Assembly (NCBI RefSeq): GCF_000143415.4
Contig: NW_003314468.1
Coordinates: forward strand, 1 to 56,476
Origin: Selaginella moellendorffii
Lineage: Eukaryota > Streptophyta > Lycopodiopsida > Selaginellales > Selaginellaceae
DNA: 56,476 bases
Direction: 5' to 3'
Part shown: positions 29,241 to 38,404 of the stretch, piece after piece
Position numbering within the stretch: the stretch's first letter is position 1
Layout: each line of letters begins with the position of its first letter
Made by a program: the position numbers and the translations under genes
Notes under the pieces: model-generated
What the model was told of the DNA's origin: nothing
The model's input: only the letters and a program-made list of their open reading frames with translations
Database searches by the model: none

Positions 29241-32200
29241 ATGGCCTTCAGGGTTGGGGAAAAGGTTTACATTTTGAATGGTGGGAAGAGAGTTGCAAAA
29301 GGGACCCTTGTGTCTATGGATCGGAACTTTGTTATACACTGTCAAAGGCTTGGGGAAGGCAATGCTGCTGTATCAGTAGAGACTGTCTTCGATGGGAATG
29401 TGGTCGCTATTGAACGAGGAGAGATGGTCGTCGGGGTAAATGTTGTTGTTGCCTTGAAAAATCTGCAGAAGAAAGCAGATGTTGGGGACAGCGCAAGTGC
29501 GACGCATGTTCCCTCCGTGGATCTTAAGAACCGTGCTACATGGATTCAGGCAAAGGTGTTTCTAAACAACCCCGAGGGGGAGGTGGTAGCTGAGGGCTTA
29601 GCCACAGTTGTCGATCCAAGAGATGCGGTTGCTAATCAAGAATTGGGCTGGGATGATATTGGAGTTGCAATTTTAGAGGTTGTTGACACAGAAGAAAACA
29701 GTCTGACTATTGGAAGCATTGTGCGGTGGAAATTGAGGCATTTAGTGTTTGAGAATGTGAAGGATTCACAATCAAACACCACTACAACTGATGACAGAAC
29801 ATCTCTTCATGGGAAAAGAAAGTACACCTTCCTACAGCGCAGCCAAAGGGATCTGAGCAACGAACCGAAAAGGCAGAAAATGGCGATGGAGGTTCGAATG
29901 GTCTCGACAGTTGCTTGTTGCAAGAGGAGGTGCTGTCAACATGCTGATTGGGATGCTATTGAAGAGGAGAGAGCAAGATACAAGACATTATCCTGGAAGG
30001 CAGCTCGCAATTTTGTGTATGAGGCATTACGGTCATCTGTTGATGCTTCAGAACATCAGGTGGGGGGCATGGTCGTCCAGAGGGGTTTGGTCTACATGAA
30101 GGCATGGAGAATCATTTATGGAGTCCCTCGAACCACATTCTACAGAATCAAAACTGAGTTCGAGGAACAAAGGGTTCAACAGGCAGTCCATGGGAACGAC
30201 GGTACGCACAAAACCAGGGGTCATGTTGTATATGGAGAGGCAATCTTCAAGAGGTTTGTCGAGACATGTAGCGAGCAGCAACCACATAAAACCTGCCTCT
30301 TGGAAGATGGAACACGAGACACCCAACGAGTTCTCCCTTCCATGTATACCAAGGGGGCCATATTGGAAGATGTGAATCGGGAACTCCAGAGTAATGGCTA
30401 CAGGAAGCTGAGCCAATCTAGATTTAGTAGATTGTGGAGCAACAGGTTCAGGGATGTGAGTATAGGAAAGTACTCCAGCTTTTCAAAGTGTGACGAGTGC
30501 ACTGCTATCAAAATGGCTTTGTCGAAGAATTCTTACAGCGCTCAAGAGCGAGAGACGTTGGTTAGAAGGCGGCTCGACCACAACATCGAGCAGAGAAGCT
30601 GCAGGACTGCATATTATCATAACAGGATTCTCTCCATGGAGAGACCTGACTCTTACCTCTGCATCATCCACGACAAAATGGACCAGAAAAAGACGTGCTT
30701 ACCTCGACTCAATCCTGCCCCCAAGGCAATCTCTTCATCCATGCAGCTGCCTGTGTCTCTATTTGGCATAATCGCTCATGGGCATGGTGCCCAGAACTAT
30801 GGGAACTTCTTTGTACCTCTATGGGGTGGCGGGGGTGCAAACATGATGATTGCGTCCCTAGCAAAACACTTAAGGTCTCTGCAAAGTGCGCAGACTGAGC
30901 TGAACGGCCAACCCTTGCATAAGGCCCTTGTCGATCGAACCCCATACAGGGTTCAGCTGGAGGAGGAGCAAAGGCTTGCAGTATCGCGTGGGGCCCCATG
31001 CCATCCTAGTGAATATGTTGGCCGTCAGATTGTAGGGATATCACGTGAGGCCTCATGCCATTCCGACGAGGCTGGTCGCCCGGTGAATGCACAGCCTCAT
31101 CCAAACGAAGCAGAATCTCAAGGAAGTTCTTGCGGCCGATGTGGCCTTCCACCCCATCTTCTGCTCCAAACAGACAATGCTGGCAGTGAGAACAAAAACA
31201 TGTACGTCTTCGCGTACTTGGCGATGCTTGTTGCCAAAGGCATATTTGAAACGGTTACACTTGGCTTTCTCATGGTTGGGCACACTCATGAAGACGTCGA
31301 TGCCATGTTCAGTCACCTGGCAGAGTCCCTCCGGCGATCCAATGTCCTCACCCTCCCACAACTCTACGATGAATTCCAAAATTGCATCAAAGGCACTGTT
31401 GAAGCTGCACTTGTGACAGAGGTTCCAGACTTTAAGGGGTTTGTAAGAGGCTACATCAGGGACGGATCCGAAACGCTGATTGGCCACTCCAAGCCTCTTC
31501 AGTTTCATTTTAGCATGCGTGACGGTGCTCCAGTGATGAGGTACAAGATGAGAGAATGGGACACAGTGTGGCTGCCAGTGGACGGCATTGAACTCTTCAA
31601 GAGAGATTCCATAACTGGGGAACCTATGATTCCTCAGGGTTCCCCACGGCCGATGCACCCGGATGGACTCAAAGACCAGGAAAGTATAGTGGCCGGGATT
31701 AGACAGCATATTGCCTTCTGGAAGAGGGGGTTGGTGTTTGGTAGAGAATCCTATTTTAAGAGGTGCAAGCCTTTGCTCGAATACTGGGAGAAGATTATAT
31801 CTGCTATCCAAAATGGGCCGGTTGTATATGAAGAATTGGAAGAGTCCTTTTGGCCAGAACCCAGAGCACCAGATAGTAGCGGAACAATGTCCTCTGGAAA
31901 TGCAGTGACAGATAACGATGTTGAGGATCACTATTGTGGGCCGAGGAACAAGAAGCCGGATTCAGCATTCAATCCAGTACAGGTCTGCAAAGGAATGGTC
32001 GTGCTTGTCAGACCCAGTAATAAAAAACAAATGATATGGGTGGGGCGCTGCATCACTGATGCAGAGGAGGACGCGGAAACTAACTCCTTCAATGTAACTG
32101 TGGAGTGGTTCAAGCCAAGTTCCGGATATACAAAGGATTGCCTAGAAAAGAGATGGGTGCTGAATCCAAGGGATCCCAGCATGAGCATATCGGTGGATAA

Positions 32201-32309
32201 TGTTGTGCATGGTTGGATGCGGAAGCAGAGTGCCACCATCACCTTGCCAGACCATGCAAGAGATGCAGCAAGAGCATTCATAACCCGGGTTCAAGGTGAG
32301 ATTCATTAA
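29241..32309 (+). CDS. Large DDE-like protein (candidate transposase), 1,022 codons
   Basis: The ATG at 29241 follows an acceptor-like TTTCAG, so a 5' leader intron is likely; the frame ends at the TAA at 32307-32309. Residues 1-75 and about 105-170 look like two related beta-rich repeats (KRVAKGTLVSMDRNFVIH and GEVVAEGLATVVDPRDAV) of a kind found in plant transposon proteins. A helix-turn-helix-like GVPRTTFYRIKTEF and a Cys pair (SKCDEC) follow. The core has acidic residues in conserved settings: HDKMDQKKTCLP (Asp478), LLQTDNAGSENKN (Asp645) and VGHTHEDVDAMFSHL (Glu684/Asp685). This resembles the large uncharacterised eukaryotic DUF7869-like family. A transposase role is inferred from these motifs and from being the only such gene within the inverted repeats. 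Confidence 0.7.
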   Translation: MAFRVGEKVYILNGGKRVAKGTLVSMDRNFVIHCQRLGEGNAAVSVETVFDGNVVAIERGEMVVGVNVVVALKNLQKKADVGDSASATHVPSVDLKNRATWIQAKVFLNNPEGEVVAEGLATVVDPRDAVANQELGWDDIGVAILEVVDTEENSLTIGSIVRWKLRHLVFENVKDSQSNTTTTDDRTSLHGKRKYTFLQRSQRDLSNEPKRQKMAMEVRMVSTVACCKRRCCQHADWDAIEEERARYKTLSWKAARNFVYEALRSSVDASEHQVGGMVVQRGLVYMKAWRIIYGVPRTTFYRIKTEFEEQRVQQAVHGNDGTHKTRGHVVYGEAIFKRFVETCSEQQPHKTCLLEDGTRDTQRVLPSMYTKGAILEDVNRELQSNGYRKLSQSRFSRLWSNRFRDVSIGKYSSFSKCDECTAIKMALSKNSYSAQERETLVRRRLDHNIEQRSCRTAYYHNRILSMERPDSYLCIIHDKMDQKKTCLPRLNPAPKAISSSMQLPVSLFGIIAHGHGAQNYGNFFVPLWGGGGANMMIASLAKHLRSLQSAQTELNGQPLHKALVDRTPYRVQLEEEQRLAVSRGAPCHPSEYVGRQIVGISREASCHSDEAGRPVNAQPHPNEAESQGSSCGRCGLPPHLLLQTDNAGSENKNMYVFAYLAMLVAKGIFETVTLGFLMVGHTHEDVDAMFSHLAESLRRSNVLTLPQLYDEFQNCIKGTVEAALVTEVPDFKGFVRGYIRDGSETLIGHSKPLQFHFSMRDGAPVMRYKMREWDTVWLPVDGIELFKRDSITGEPMIPQGSPRPMHPDGLKDQESIVAGIRQHIAFWKRGLVFGRESYFKRCKPLLEYWEKIISAIQNGPVVYEELEESFWPEPRAPDSSGTMSSGNAVTDNDVEDHYCGPRNKKPDSAFNPVQVCKGMVVLVRPSNKKQMIWVGRCITDAEEDAETNSFNVTVEWFKPSSGYTKDCLEKRWVLNPRDPSMSISVDNVVHGWMRKQSATITLPDHARDAARAFITRVQGEIH
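30983..31004. repeat. 22-bp palindrome copy within coding frame
   Basis: ATCGCGTGGGG followed by CCCCATGCCAT. Confidence 0.8.
31040..31061. repeat. 22-bp palindrome copy within coding frame
   Basis: ATCACGTGAGG followed by CCTCATGCCAT. Confidence 0.85.
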
Positions 32310-32974
32310 TATTCCTTTACTAAGTTTCTAATCTATTTTATTTCAAGGTGAACAATCCGAATCTGAATCAGAGGAGGCGTGATGGCATGTGGCCCTTTGC
32401 ACTAGTATATCTTAATACCGGTCTGAGAAATAGAATGGCATGTGCCCTCAGGCCTTTTACTAAATCACCTTTGAAAGAAATGCAAGCCTCTATGTCGTAA
32501 AAAAAAGGTACTAGAGAAATTCCTTAATAATATGAATGTTATTTAGTTTCATGAAAATACACTAAGGGTCAAATGAGTTAAATGACTTCTCCAGACTAGC
32601 AATGCCTCTTGCTACACCTTCACAATTAGATTCGTTAGAAAAAGATAACATTGAATAATATCTAAATGTTCTCACCATTAAGTTATATGTCTGGCTAATA
32701 GGAATGACGTTCATCTTGGAAAGCTCACCACACGCTCAATGAACAAACAAATAGTGTGTGCGCGCATGCCATCGCTCTTCTTTAGCTTCAGATTCGGCTT
32801 GTTCACCTTGACAATGAGATTTATTATACAACCAGATGGACTCAGTCTGGACACAAAGTCACCGCGCTAGTCACCATGCCCCAGATATGTCTAGCCCCTG
32901 GACAAAAAACATATAATTTCACGTCATTTTCAAATACTTGAAAATTTGTACCTAGTCCCATTTTACTGAATAAA
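32310..32974. other. Right subterminal region of the DNA element
   Basis: AT-rich with no gene. It has degenerate palindrome copies at 32382-32403 and 32435-32456 and a half-site at about 32762. TAGTCCCATTTTACTG at 32954-32969 is a subterminal echo of the TCCCACTTTAACG repeat end. Confidence 0.5.
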
Positions 32975-32998
32975 TCCCACTTTAACGAAATAGAGCTT
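32975..32998 (-). repeat. Right terminal inverted repeat
   Basis: TCCCACTTTAACG, then AAATAGAGCTT. It is exactly complementary to 19571-19594. CAAG at 32999-33002 follows. Confidence 0.95.
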
Positions 32999-33036
32999 CA
33001 AGTTGAAATTCAGCACAGCTTATCACCCACAGACAG

Positions 33037-33083
33037 GTATGGGGTATTAAGTTAAGTTTGGTGGCACTAATACTTCTTGACAG
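33037..33083 (+). other. 47-bp intron inside the integrase DGQTER motif
   Basis: Removing GTATGG-to-TGACAG joins CACCCACAGACAG to ACGGACAAACG and restores HPQTDGQTER exactly. Confidence 0.75.
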
Positions 33084-33501
33084 ACGGACAAACGGAAAGG
33101 GTGAATAGGCAGCTGGAGGATTATTTGCCATGCTATGTCTCGAGAGACCATACCGATTGGGTAAGTCATTTGGGACTTGCGGAAATGTGTTATAACAACT
33201 CACCACATTTGAGTATCGGGGTGAGTCCATGGGAAGTCATCAATGGGCGAGCTATTGAAGGTCCTGTGGAGGTTGGCGTGGCCGAGTACCATGGAGAGTT
33301 ACCCGCAGTGGAGGCATTCACAGCGGAAAGGCTCAGCATTCGGAATCTAGTGAGGAATTCCTTGGAACGGGCTCAACAAAGGCAAACCAAGTACACGAAC
33401 CAGAAGTGTCAGGATGTAGAGTTCCAAGCTGGGGAGAAGGTGTGGCTGAACACCAAGAACCTCAGGCTACCTAGTGGGATCAGCTGAAAGTTGACCCAAA
33501 G

Positions 33502-33553
33502 GTAAAAATGCAAGTATTCTTGTAAATGAATTGATCTTGAGTTCCTTAAGCAG
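33502..33553 (+). other. 52-bp intron near the integrase C-terminus
   Basis: Removing GTAAAA-to-AAGCAG joins TTGACCCAAAG to GTTCGTGGGGCC and gives LTQRFVGPYEI. Confidence 0.7.
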
Positions 33554-33708
33554 GTTCGTGGGGCCTTACGAGATTGAGGCACGAATTGGTAAAGTGGCTT
33601 ACCGTCTCTGACTTCCTCGAGAGATGGGGAAGATGCACCCAGTGTTCCACATGAACTTACTCAAGCCGTACTTTGAGGATCCACTTCGCAAGGACCAAGT
33701 GAGTGGGA

Positions 33709-35168
33709 TGCTAGGAACCTGGAGGTTTAGTGTGCTTGGCTGCTTGTGCCTGTGGGGAGTGTAGCTGAACCTTAAGTCCAGTCTAACCTGGGGAGGGGGA
33801 TTGGGAGAGATTTGGGAATCTGTGGATGGATGGCTAATGCTCCGTTGCTTGTGCAGTGAATAGTTAAAACCAAGTAGGACCAAGTAGGAGCTGGTACAAT
33901 AGGTAGGAACCTTGGTGTAGCGCACGTGGTTTTTATGCAAACACCCATGGTGATTTACCATAGGATAACACCACGAAGCAGAACCTAAACCCCTTTTGTG
34001 CCATATGACAGATGCCACATGTCACATGCCACATGTCCAAAGGAACGTGGTGTGGAACTCAAGGTTCAGGGCCTTGGGCCACTGAACGAAGGAACAGTGC
34101 CAAACTCCCAAGTGTGGAGCCAAGGAGTGATAGAATCGAACCACGGAACAACTCCCGAACATACAGCCCAAGGAGCGAAGGGACAGGAGCCTGGAGCGAC
34201 TTGGAATAGTCCTGGAGCAACCAGCATCCTAATGCCAGGACTAGCATGCAAAATGGAACCAAACGGAGTCTGGCACTATTTCGGCATACCGGTGGCCTAA
34301 CGCGAGGATATGGGTACCCCACCAACTAGCATGGTATGGAACTTAGGCTTAGACCCAAGCCGGACGCAGAACAAAGATAGGCACGCAAGCGGAAGCTAGA
34401 CTATGCCTCTGGTTGGTCGGCCATGCCCGACCTACCCACTATCCCTACTATACATTTGGAACCCCCCACAGCCTCCCCCCCCTGCCCCCCCCTTCCCCCC
34501 TTCAGGAACACACGCTTTGGGCTTTCACCCCAAGCCTCTAGTATCAGGAGTTAGTCTCTGGGACAAGCTCGAAACTTATTAAATATGGAATGTCCTTAAA
34601 TTGCAAATTTGGACACAGGACGAACACCATTGTGTTCAGGCCGATCTCTATATTCCGTAGATATGCCAAATGAGCAAATCTGGACACTTTCCATAAATAG
34701 TATTTGGGACCAAAATGAGACTAATACAAAGGGCATGATAGTGAGGGTGTTTGGCAAACACGGTAAGCTATCATCTAGCGATATTGAGGGACCAATCTCA
34801 ATACGCGAGGGTTCTTGTCACTAGCAAGTGCAAGACAAAATGAGATGGGAACTTCTTACTGGGCTAAGTATGCTTAGCTAATAACACGTAGGAATTCCAT
34901 CCTTATACTTGTCCGGTCTAAGTACACTCGAAATGCCCAGTTAACTCCACTAGCACAAGAGGGACTAATAAAGGGTCTAGCAATACCAACCTCCTACCAT
35001 CGTGGCAGTAAAGTAAGAGTGTCAGTAAGGACTGGTCGGCAGGTAACTTTCAATACCCGAAGTCACATGTGCGACACTTGGTGAGGGAACTTAGCAAAAG
35101 CCAAGGCAGTGTTAGTCGGATAGACAAGGTAAGCTGGCAAAGTGGAAAGAAAAAATTTGTGGCTTACA
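33709..35168 (+). mobile_element. 3' LTR of the Gypsy element, interrupted by a solo LTR
   Basis: It starts TGCTAGGAACCTGGAGG directly after the integrase end and finishes TTGTGGCTTACA at 35168. Without 33916-35081 it is about 293 bp and collinear with 13960-14243. Confidence 0.85.
33911..35081 (+). mobile_element. Solo LTR (33916-35076) with CTTGG target duplication
   Basis: CTTGG at 33911-33915 and 35077-35081 flanks a 1,161-bp sequence that starts TGTAGCGCAC and ends GTGCGACA, an imperfect TG...CA inverted terminus. The 5' LTR of the Gypsy host has uninterrupted GGAACCTTGGTGAGGG here. No internal coding region is present, so it is a solo LTR. It is the same family as the old LTR at 12215-13113/35169-35411 and carries the C-rich tract at about 34465-34500. 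Confidence 0.9.
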
Positions 35169-35411
35169 CCTTTGCTTCTTGGGCTGTATACTTAGAAGTT
35201 GCTCTGTGGTTTGGTTCCGACACTCATGTTTAGGAGTTTGGCTCCATTCCTTTGTTCAGTGGCCCAAGGCCCTGAAACTTGGGTTCCACACCACTATCCT
35301 TTGGACACATGGCATGTGACATGTGGTGCCACATAGAAGGTTTAGGTTCCATTTTATGGTTATCTTATGGTAAATCACCATACGATAAAAGGCTTTCAAT
35401 GGCACTCGCCA
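35169..35411 (-). mobile_element. Old LTR (right part)
   Basis: CTTGGGCTGTATACTT, TTCAGTGGCCCAAGGCCCTG and TTATGGTAAATCACCAT align to the reverse complement of 33950-34180 of the solo LTR. It continues the piece that ends at 13113. The outer end near 35411 is approximate. Confidence 0.8.
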
Positions 35412-36790
35412 TTTAAGAACATGCATTCAACCCAAAACTTTAGCCAAAGTGACTCAACTTTAGAACAAATAAATATTGAGCACCAAATTTAATGAAAGAC
35501 TTTGCTAATGAAAGAAAGTAAAATTTTTAACTTCATGCATATATTTAATATCTAAATTAGTATAAAGAGGATATAAAACACTCAATTGAACACTAAATTA
35601 AGAATGAAGAAGATATAAAACATTCAACTCAACACTAGATTGAGAATGAGAATGATAAAAGTCACAAATGATCCATGTGCTATGAAAAAGAAACATTACA
35701 AATGAGGAAGAAATATCATAAATAAAAGAAGGTGGTTCAAATAAAAAAATAAATAAAAATTTGGAAAGAACAAAAGGTAAAGAAAAATGATCAAATAAGA
35801 GATTAAAGGATTGACACTTATCTCGCAAAATCTCAAAACAATCTAGAATTCACTCAAGCTCATACTTATAAACTAGATCTTTGAACATTTGTTAAAAACT
35901 AGATTACATCATCTATGATTCACCAATTGATATCACAATCATGTTTCATATCAATGAGAGATGGCATAATACCAAGAATAGAATAAATTATATAATCACC
36001 CATAAAATTTTGAGATAGCAACACACCAAGAACACCAATATAATTATACCCTATAACACTAAAGGTTTGATCCAATGGAGTAACATTAACAATCTCAAAT
36101 AACATATTCCTTGACATGGCATAGTAGAAGAAGAAAAAAAATCAATAAAAATAAAAAGAAAGAGTAGATCTAAGCACAACTACAACTAGAGTTTTAGATC
36201 TGGCATAAAGCTAATAAAAATCTAGTTTTAAAAAAGAATGAAAAAGTAAAAAAAAAAGAACAATATCCTAAACACTAGATCAAATATATTTTAAATACTA
36301 GATTACAAAAAAAAATTGCCTTTCCTCACCTTTACCAATGTGAGTGTTCAAGATATAAGAATAGGTATTATATACAAAAATGGATGAACTAATTTAGTCC
36401 TAAATGGATGGTATAGTATTATAATTAATGCATACATACATTTACAAACTTTACAATTGTAAATTAACATAAATAACAACAAAATAATAACATAAAAAAT
36501 AACAACAATATATTCTTTTTCTATATATGTATAGTGAACCTAAGTTTAAGCCTCCAGGTGCACCCTCATATCCCAGGAGAAGAATTCTTGTTCGACTCTT
36601 TCTTCCTGAGCTTGAGAATGGCCAGGATTTGGATACCTCTGAGCATTGGAAATAGCAACACTCCACCACTACCATCAAAAGCCCTTGAAACACTGTTCGA
36701 TACTTTAGGTTCGAGACAGGAGTAGAGCAAAACGGGGATAGCTCTGTTTGTGAAAATGGTAAAAGCTTTTTGCATTTTCATCTTCCTGTT
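35412..36790. other. AT-rich region without a recognised gene
   Basis: Very A/T-rich, especially 35440-36500, with many short AAATAAA and AATAAAA tracts. No supported gene. A short segment at 36536-36720 is of more normal composition but shows only unrecognised short frames. Confidence 0.4.
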
Positions 36791-36792
36791 AA

Positions 36793-36856
36793 GGGGATGT
36801 AGCTTAGATGGTAGAGTGCTCGCTTAGCATGTGAGAGGCAATACCCAGCATCTCCA
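36793..36856 (+). pseudogene. Truncated tRNA-Ala (AGC) gene
   Basis: GGGGATGTAGCTTAGATGG (acceptor and D-arm), TAGAGTGCTCGCTTAGCATG (anticodon arm with AGC) and CATCTCCA (3' acceptor strand) match plant tRNA-Ala. It is 64 nt instead of about 73, because the variable loop and part of the T arm are missing. The T stem cannot form, so it is a pseudogene. Confidence 0.8.
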
Positions 36857-38340
36857 AATCTTTTCGCCTTCGTGGACTTCGCGATTCCAAGAATGGAAAC
36901 TGGTCAATAAATAAATGACAATCCGAAAGGCACAAGTGTGCCTATCCCATCGCTAGCAGAAAATCTCGTCCCTCCTTAACACGATCCACCAAAACCTCCA
37001 CTCAGATCTCGCTGCTCACCACCAGCGTCATCTTTCCTCCTGCACATGCGAGACCCTCAACGTTTAAGTGTTTGAGTGGCGACTTTCCAACATTCCATTG
37101 TTCCATGGCAATGCGAGGTGGATGGAAACCAACACCATTGCCTGCCGTGAACAGAAACTCCGGCAGCGTAAACGAGGCCCGCGCGTTGGGAAGTATAAAA
37201 CTGGATGTTTGGTAAGAGCACACGAAAAAGCACTTTGAGCAAAAAAGATTTAAGCCCACTGTTTATAAGCAGGTTTTCAGTTGGAATTTCCAGATCTGGA
37301 GGCTTCGTTTGTGATGGCGATGGTTTCTGGTAGATTATGTGCTCGCATCTCCGAAATGCGTAGGCCGGGCTCAAGTCCACTCTCGTTGTGCACTGCCAGC
37401 GATCTTTTCCCTTCCTCCTACTCGCACCAGAGGAGCCGGTCAAATGTCGGCGATCGTGTCGCGAGGGAAAGCACGTAGCTGGAATCTCTGAAAAAAGTCA
37501 AGAGCAATCCAAGGTGACCACACTCTCAAGCTTCTAACTCAAGCTTTCTTCATCGATTTCGTGCTGTCCTTGATGGCAGGAGATCTTGATGGCAGGAGAT
37601 CCATGTCTGGTCAGGTGGATTCTCCAGATGTGCGACCTCTGCGCCTCGCAAGCGGTGACCACGGACAAAGTCACTCGCATGCTCTCCATTTTCAAGCAAA
37701 AGGTCTTCTTCATGCAGGCTGTGATGCTTGTATTTGGAGCATTTCTGCTCATCAGAAGCGGTGGATGTCGCACAGGAGGTTCGCACGTATCCAAGGCATT
37801 CTTCGTGGGACGAGTGCCAAAAGAGTAAGTGGACAGTGTGCGGTGTTGGGAGATTGCTATCAGCGCTGGTGCGTTTGGAAACAACCCGTACGAGATCTTG
37901 GTTTCGCTTCACAACTTCACCTGGTTGGACCTTGGACGAGACCATCAATTTGTAAGCGCTACGTTCCTCAAGAAAAATCTCTACGAGTATATGGATAAGC
38001 TGCATCCTTTTACTCAAGAAAGGATGAAATGTGTACTGATTGCTAAGTAGATGCCAAGAGCTTAAAGAGACCTTAAAAGACAGCTAATTGGAGCATCCAA
38101 TTTGCAAGTTTTATCCGTGGAGGTGTCGCTGAAATCGATCGCGATCGCTGGAAGCGCAGAGAAGAGATTGATCGCGTCAAGAGATCAATTCACATTGTGG
38201 CCAGTCATCCGCAAGAACAGGGTTTTCACGTCAATTCACGAATTTGCCCAGGAAGGGCATCTTTCGGAGAAAGGAATCGGATAGACCCAGAATGGGCTAT
38301 TCGGGCAAACGTCCACGTGTAAACATGGATGAAAAGAAAA
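36857..38340 (+). pseudogene. Unrecognised gene fragments
   Basis: Several short plus-strand pieces look coding but do not join cleanly: 37290-37478 (SGRLCARISEMRRPGSSPLS), 37586-37826 (TRMLSIFKQKVFFMQAVML, then VSKAFFVGRVPKE), 37850-38047 (SAGAFGNNPYEILVSLHNF, TWLDLGRDHQFVSATFLKKN) and 38102-38282. Shared splice-like edges (AGAGTAAGTG near 37820, TTTGTAAGCG near 37950) suggest remains of a multi-exon gene. I do not recognise the family. A new array unit begins at 38351. Confidence 0.35.
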
Positions 38341-38404
38341 CGAGTTCATGAGCGTGCCTTGGTACCTATAGTTTCATAGAAAAACATTTTTTTTTTTTTT
38401 TTAA

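Larger units (their letters stand above)
30981..31094 (+). other. Two candidate in-frame introns with palindromes inside the DDE-like gene
   Basis: 30981-31028 (48 bp, GTATCG to CGTCAG) and 31032-31094 (63 bp, GTAGGG to GCACAG) are both multiples of three and stop-free. Each contains a palindrome copy (30983-31004 and 31040-31061). If retained, they encode VSRGAPCHPSE- and ISREASCHSDE-type peptides between the first two conserved acidic motifs. Confidence 0.5.
19571..32998. mobile_element. 13.4-kb DNA transposon with palindrome family, DDE-like gene and ParB-like/FCP1 gene
   Basis: A single insertion into the Gypsy integrase, bounded by a perfect 24-bp inverted repeat and a probable 4-bp duplication. 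It contains a plus-strand 1,022-codon gene for a DDE-like protein, a long spliced minus-strand gene, more than 20 copies of a 22-bp palindrome, a near-1-kb tandem duplication and several minisatellites. The size, the coding load and the interspersed palindrome make it unlike standard plant hAT, CACTA or Mutator elements. A 4-bp duplication would be compatible with Sola-like superfamilies, but I have not established this. Confidence 0.85.
33003..33700 (+). pseudogene. Gypsy integrase, C-terminal part, with two short introns
   Basis: It continues the interrupted frame: LKFSTAYHPQT, then after 33037-33083 (47 bp, GTATGG to TGACAG) DGQTERVNRQLEDYL, WVSHLGLAEMCYNNSPHLSI, FQAGEKVWLNTKNLRLPSGI, and after 33502-33553 (52 bp, GTAAAA to AAGCAG) RFVGPYEIEARIGKVAYRL and HPVFHMNLLKPYF. 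DGQTER and FVGPYEI are Ty3/Gypsy integrase hallmarks. A TGA at 33485 (before KLTQR) and another stop near 33607 break the frame. The two intron-like gaps are needed to keep the family motifs contiguous. Confidence 0.85.
13114..35168 (+). mobile_element. Gypsy (Ty3-type) LTR retrotransposon, with nested insertions
   Basis: Flanked by CCTTT at 13109-13113 and 35169-35173. Removing everything between restores the old LTR sequence, so this is a 5-bp target duplication. The order primer site, gag with zinc knuckle, protease, reverse transcriptase, RNase H, integrase, 3' LTR is that of Ty3/Gypsy elements. The 22,055-bp span includes a 13,428-bp DNA element in integrase and a 1,161-bp solo LTR in the 3' LTR, leaving about 7.5 kb. 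Frames are broken by many stops, so it is not autonomous. The element edge at 13114 (TGTAAGGAACC) lies 846 bp outside the LTR copy at 13960 (TGTTAGGAACC), so the 5' end is more complex than a simple LTR. Confidence 0.85.

Noticed and set aside
21053-32456. The palindromes as a CRISPR array
   Set aside because: Spacing is irregular, units lie within introns and coding sequence, there are no cas genes and the genome is eukaryotic.
34609-34824. A 71-codon frame in the solo LTR
   Set aside because: It lies wholly within a noncoding LTR and is not preserved in the other copies.
13960-35168. Gypsy boundaries placed at 13960
   Set aside because: The flank at 13955-13959 (AGGGA) does not match the right flank, while CCTTT at 13109-13113 does, and excision restores the old LTR.
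33990-35330. CACATGCCACATG-like sequences in the solo LTR as more palindrome copies
   Set aside because: They lack the GAGGCCTC centre and are part of the LTR family sequence.
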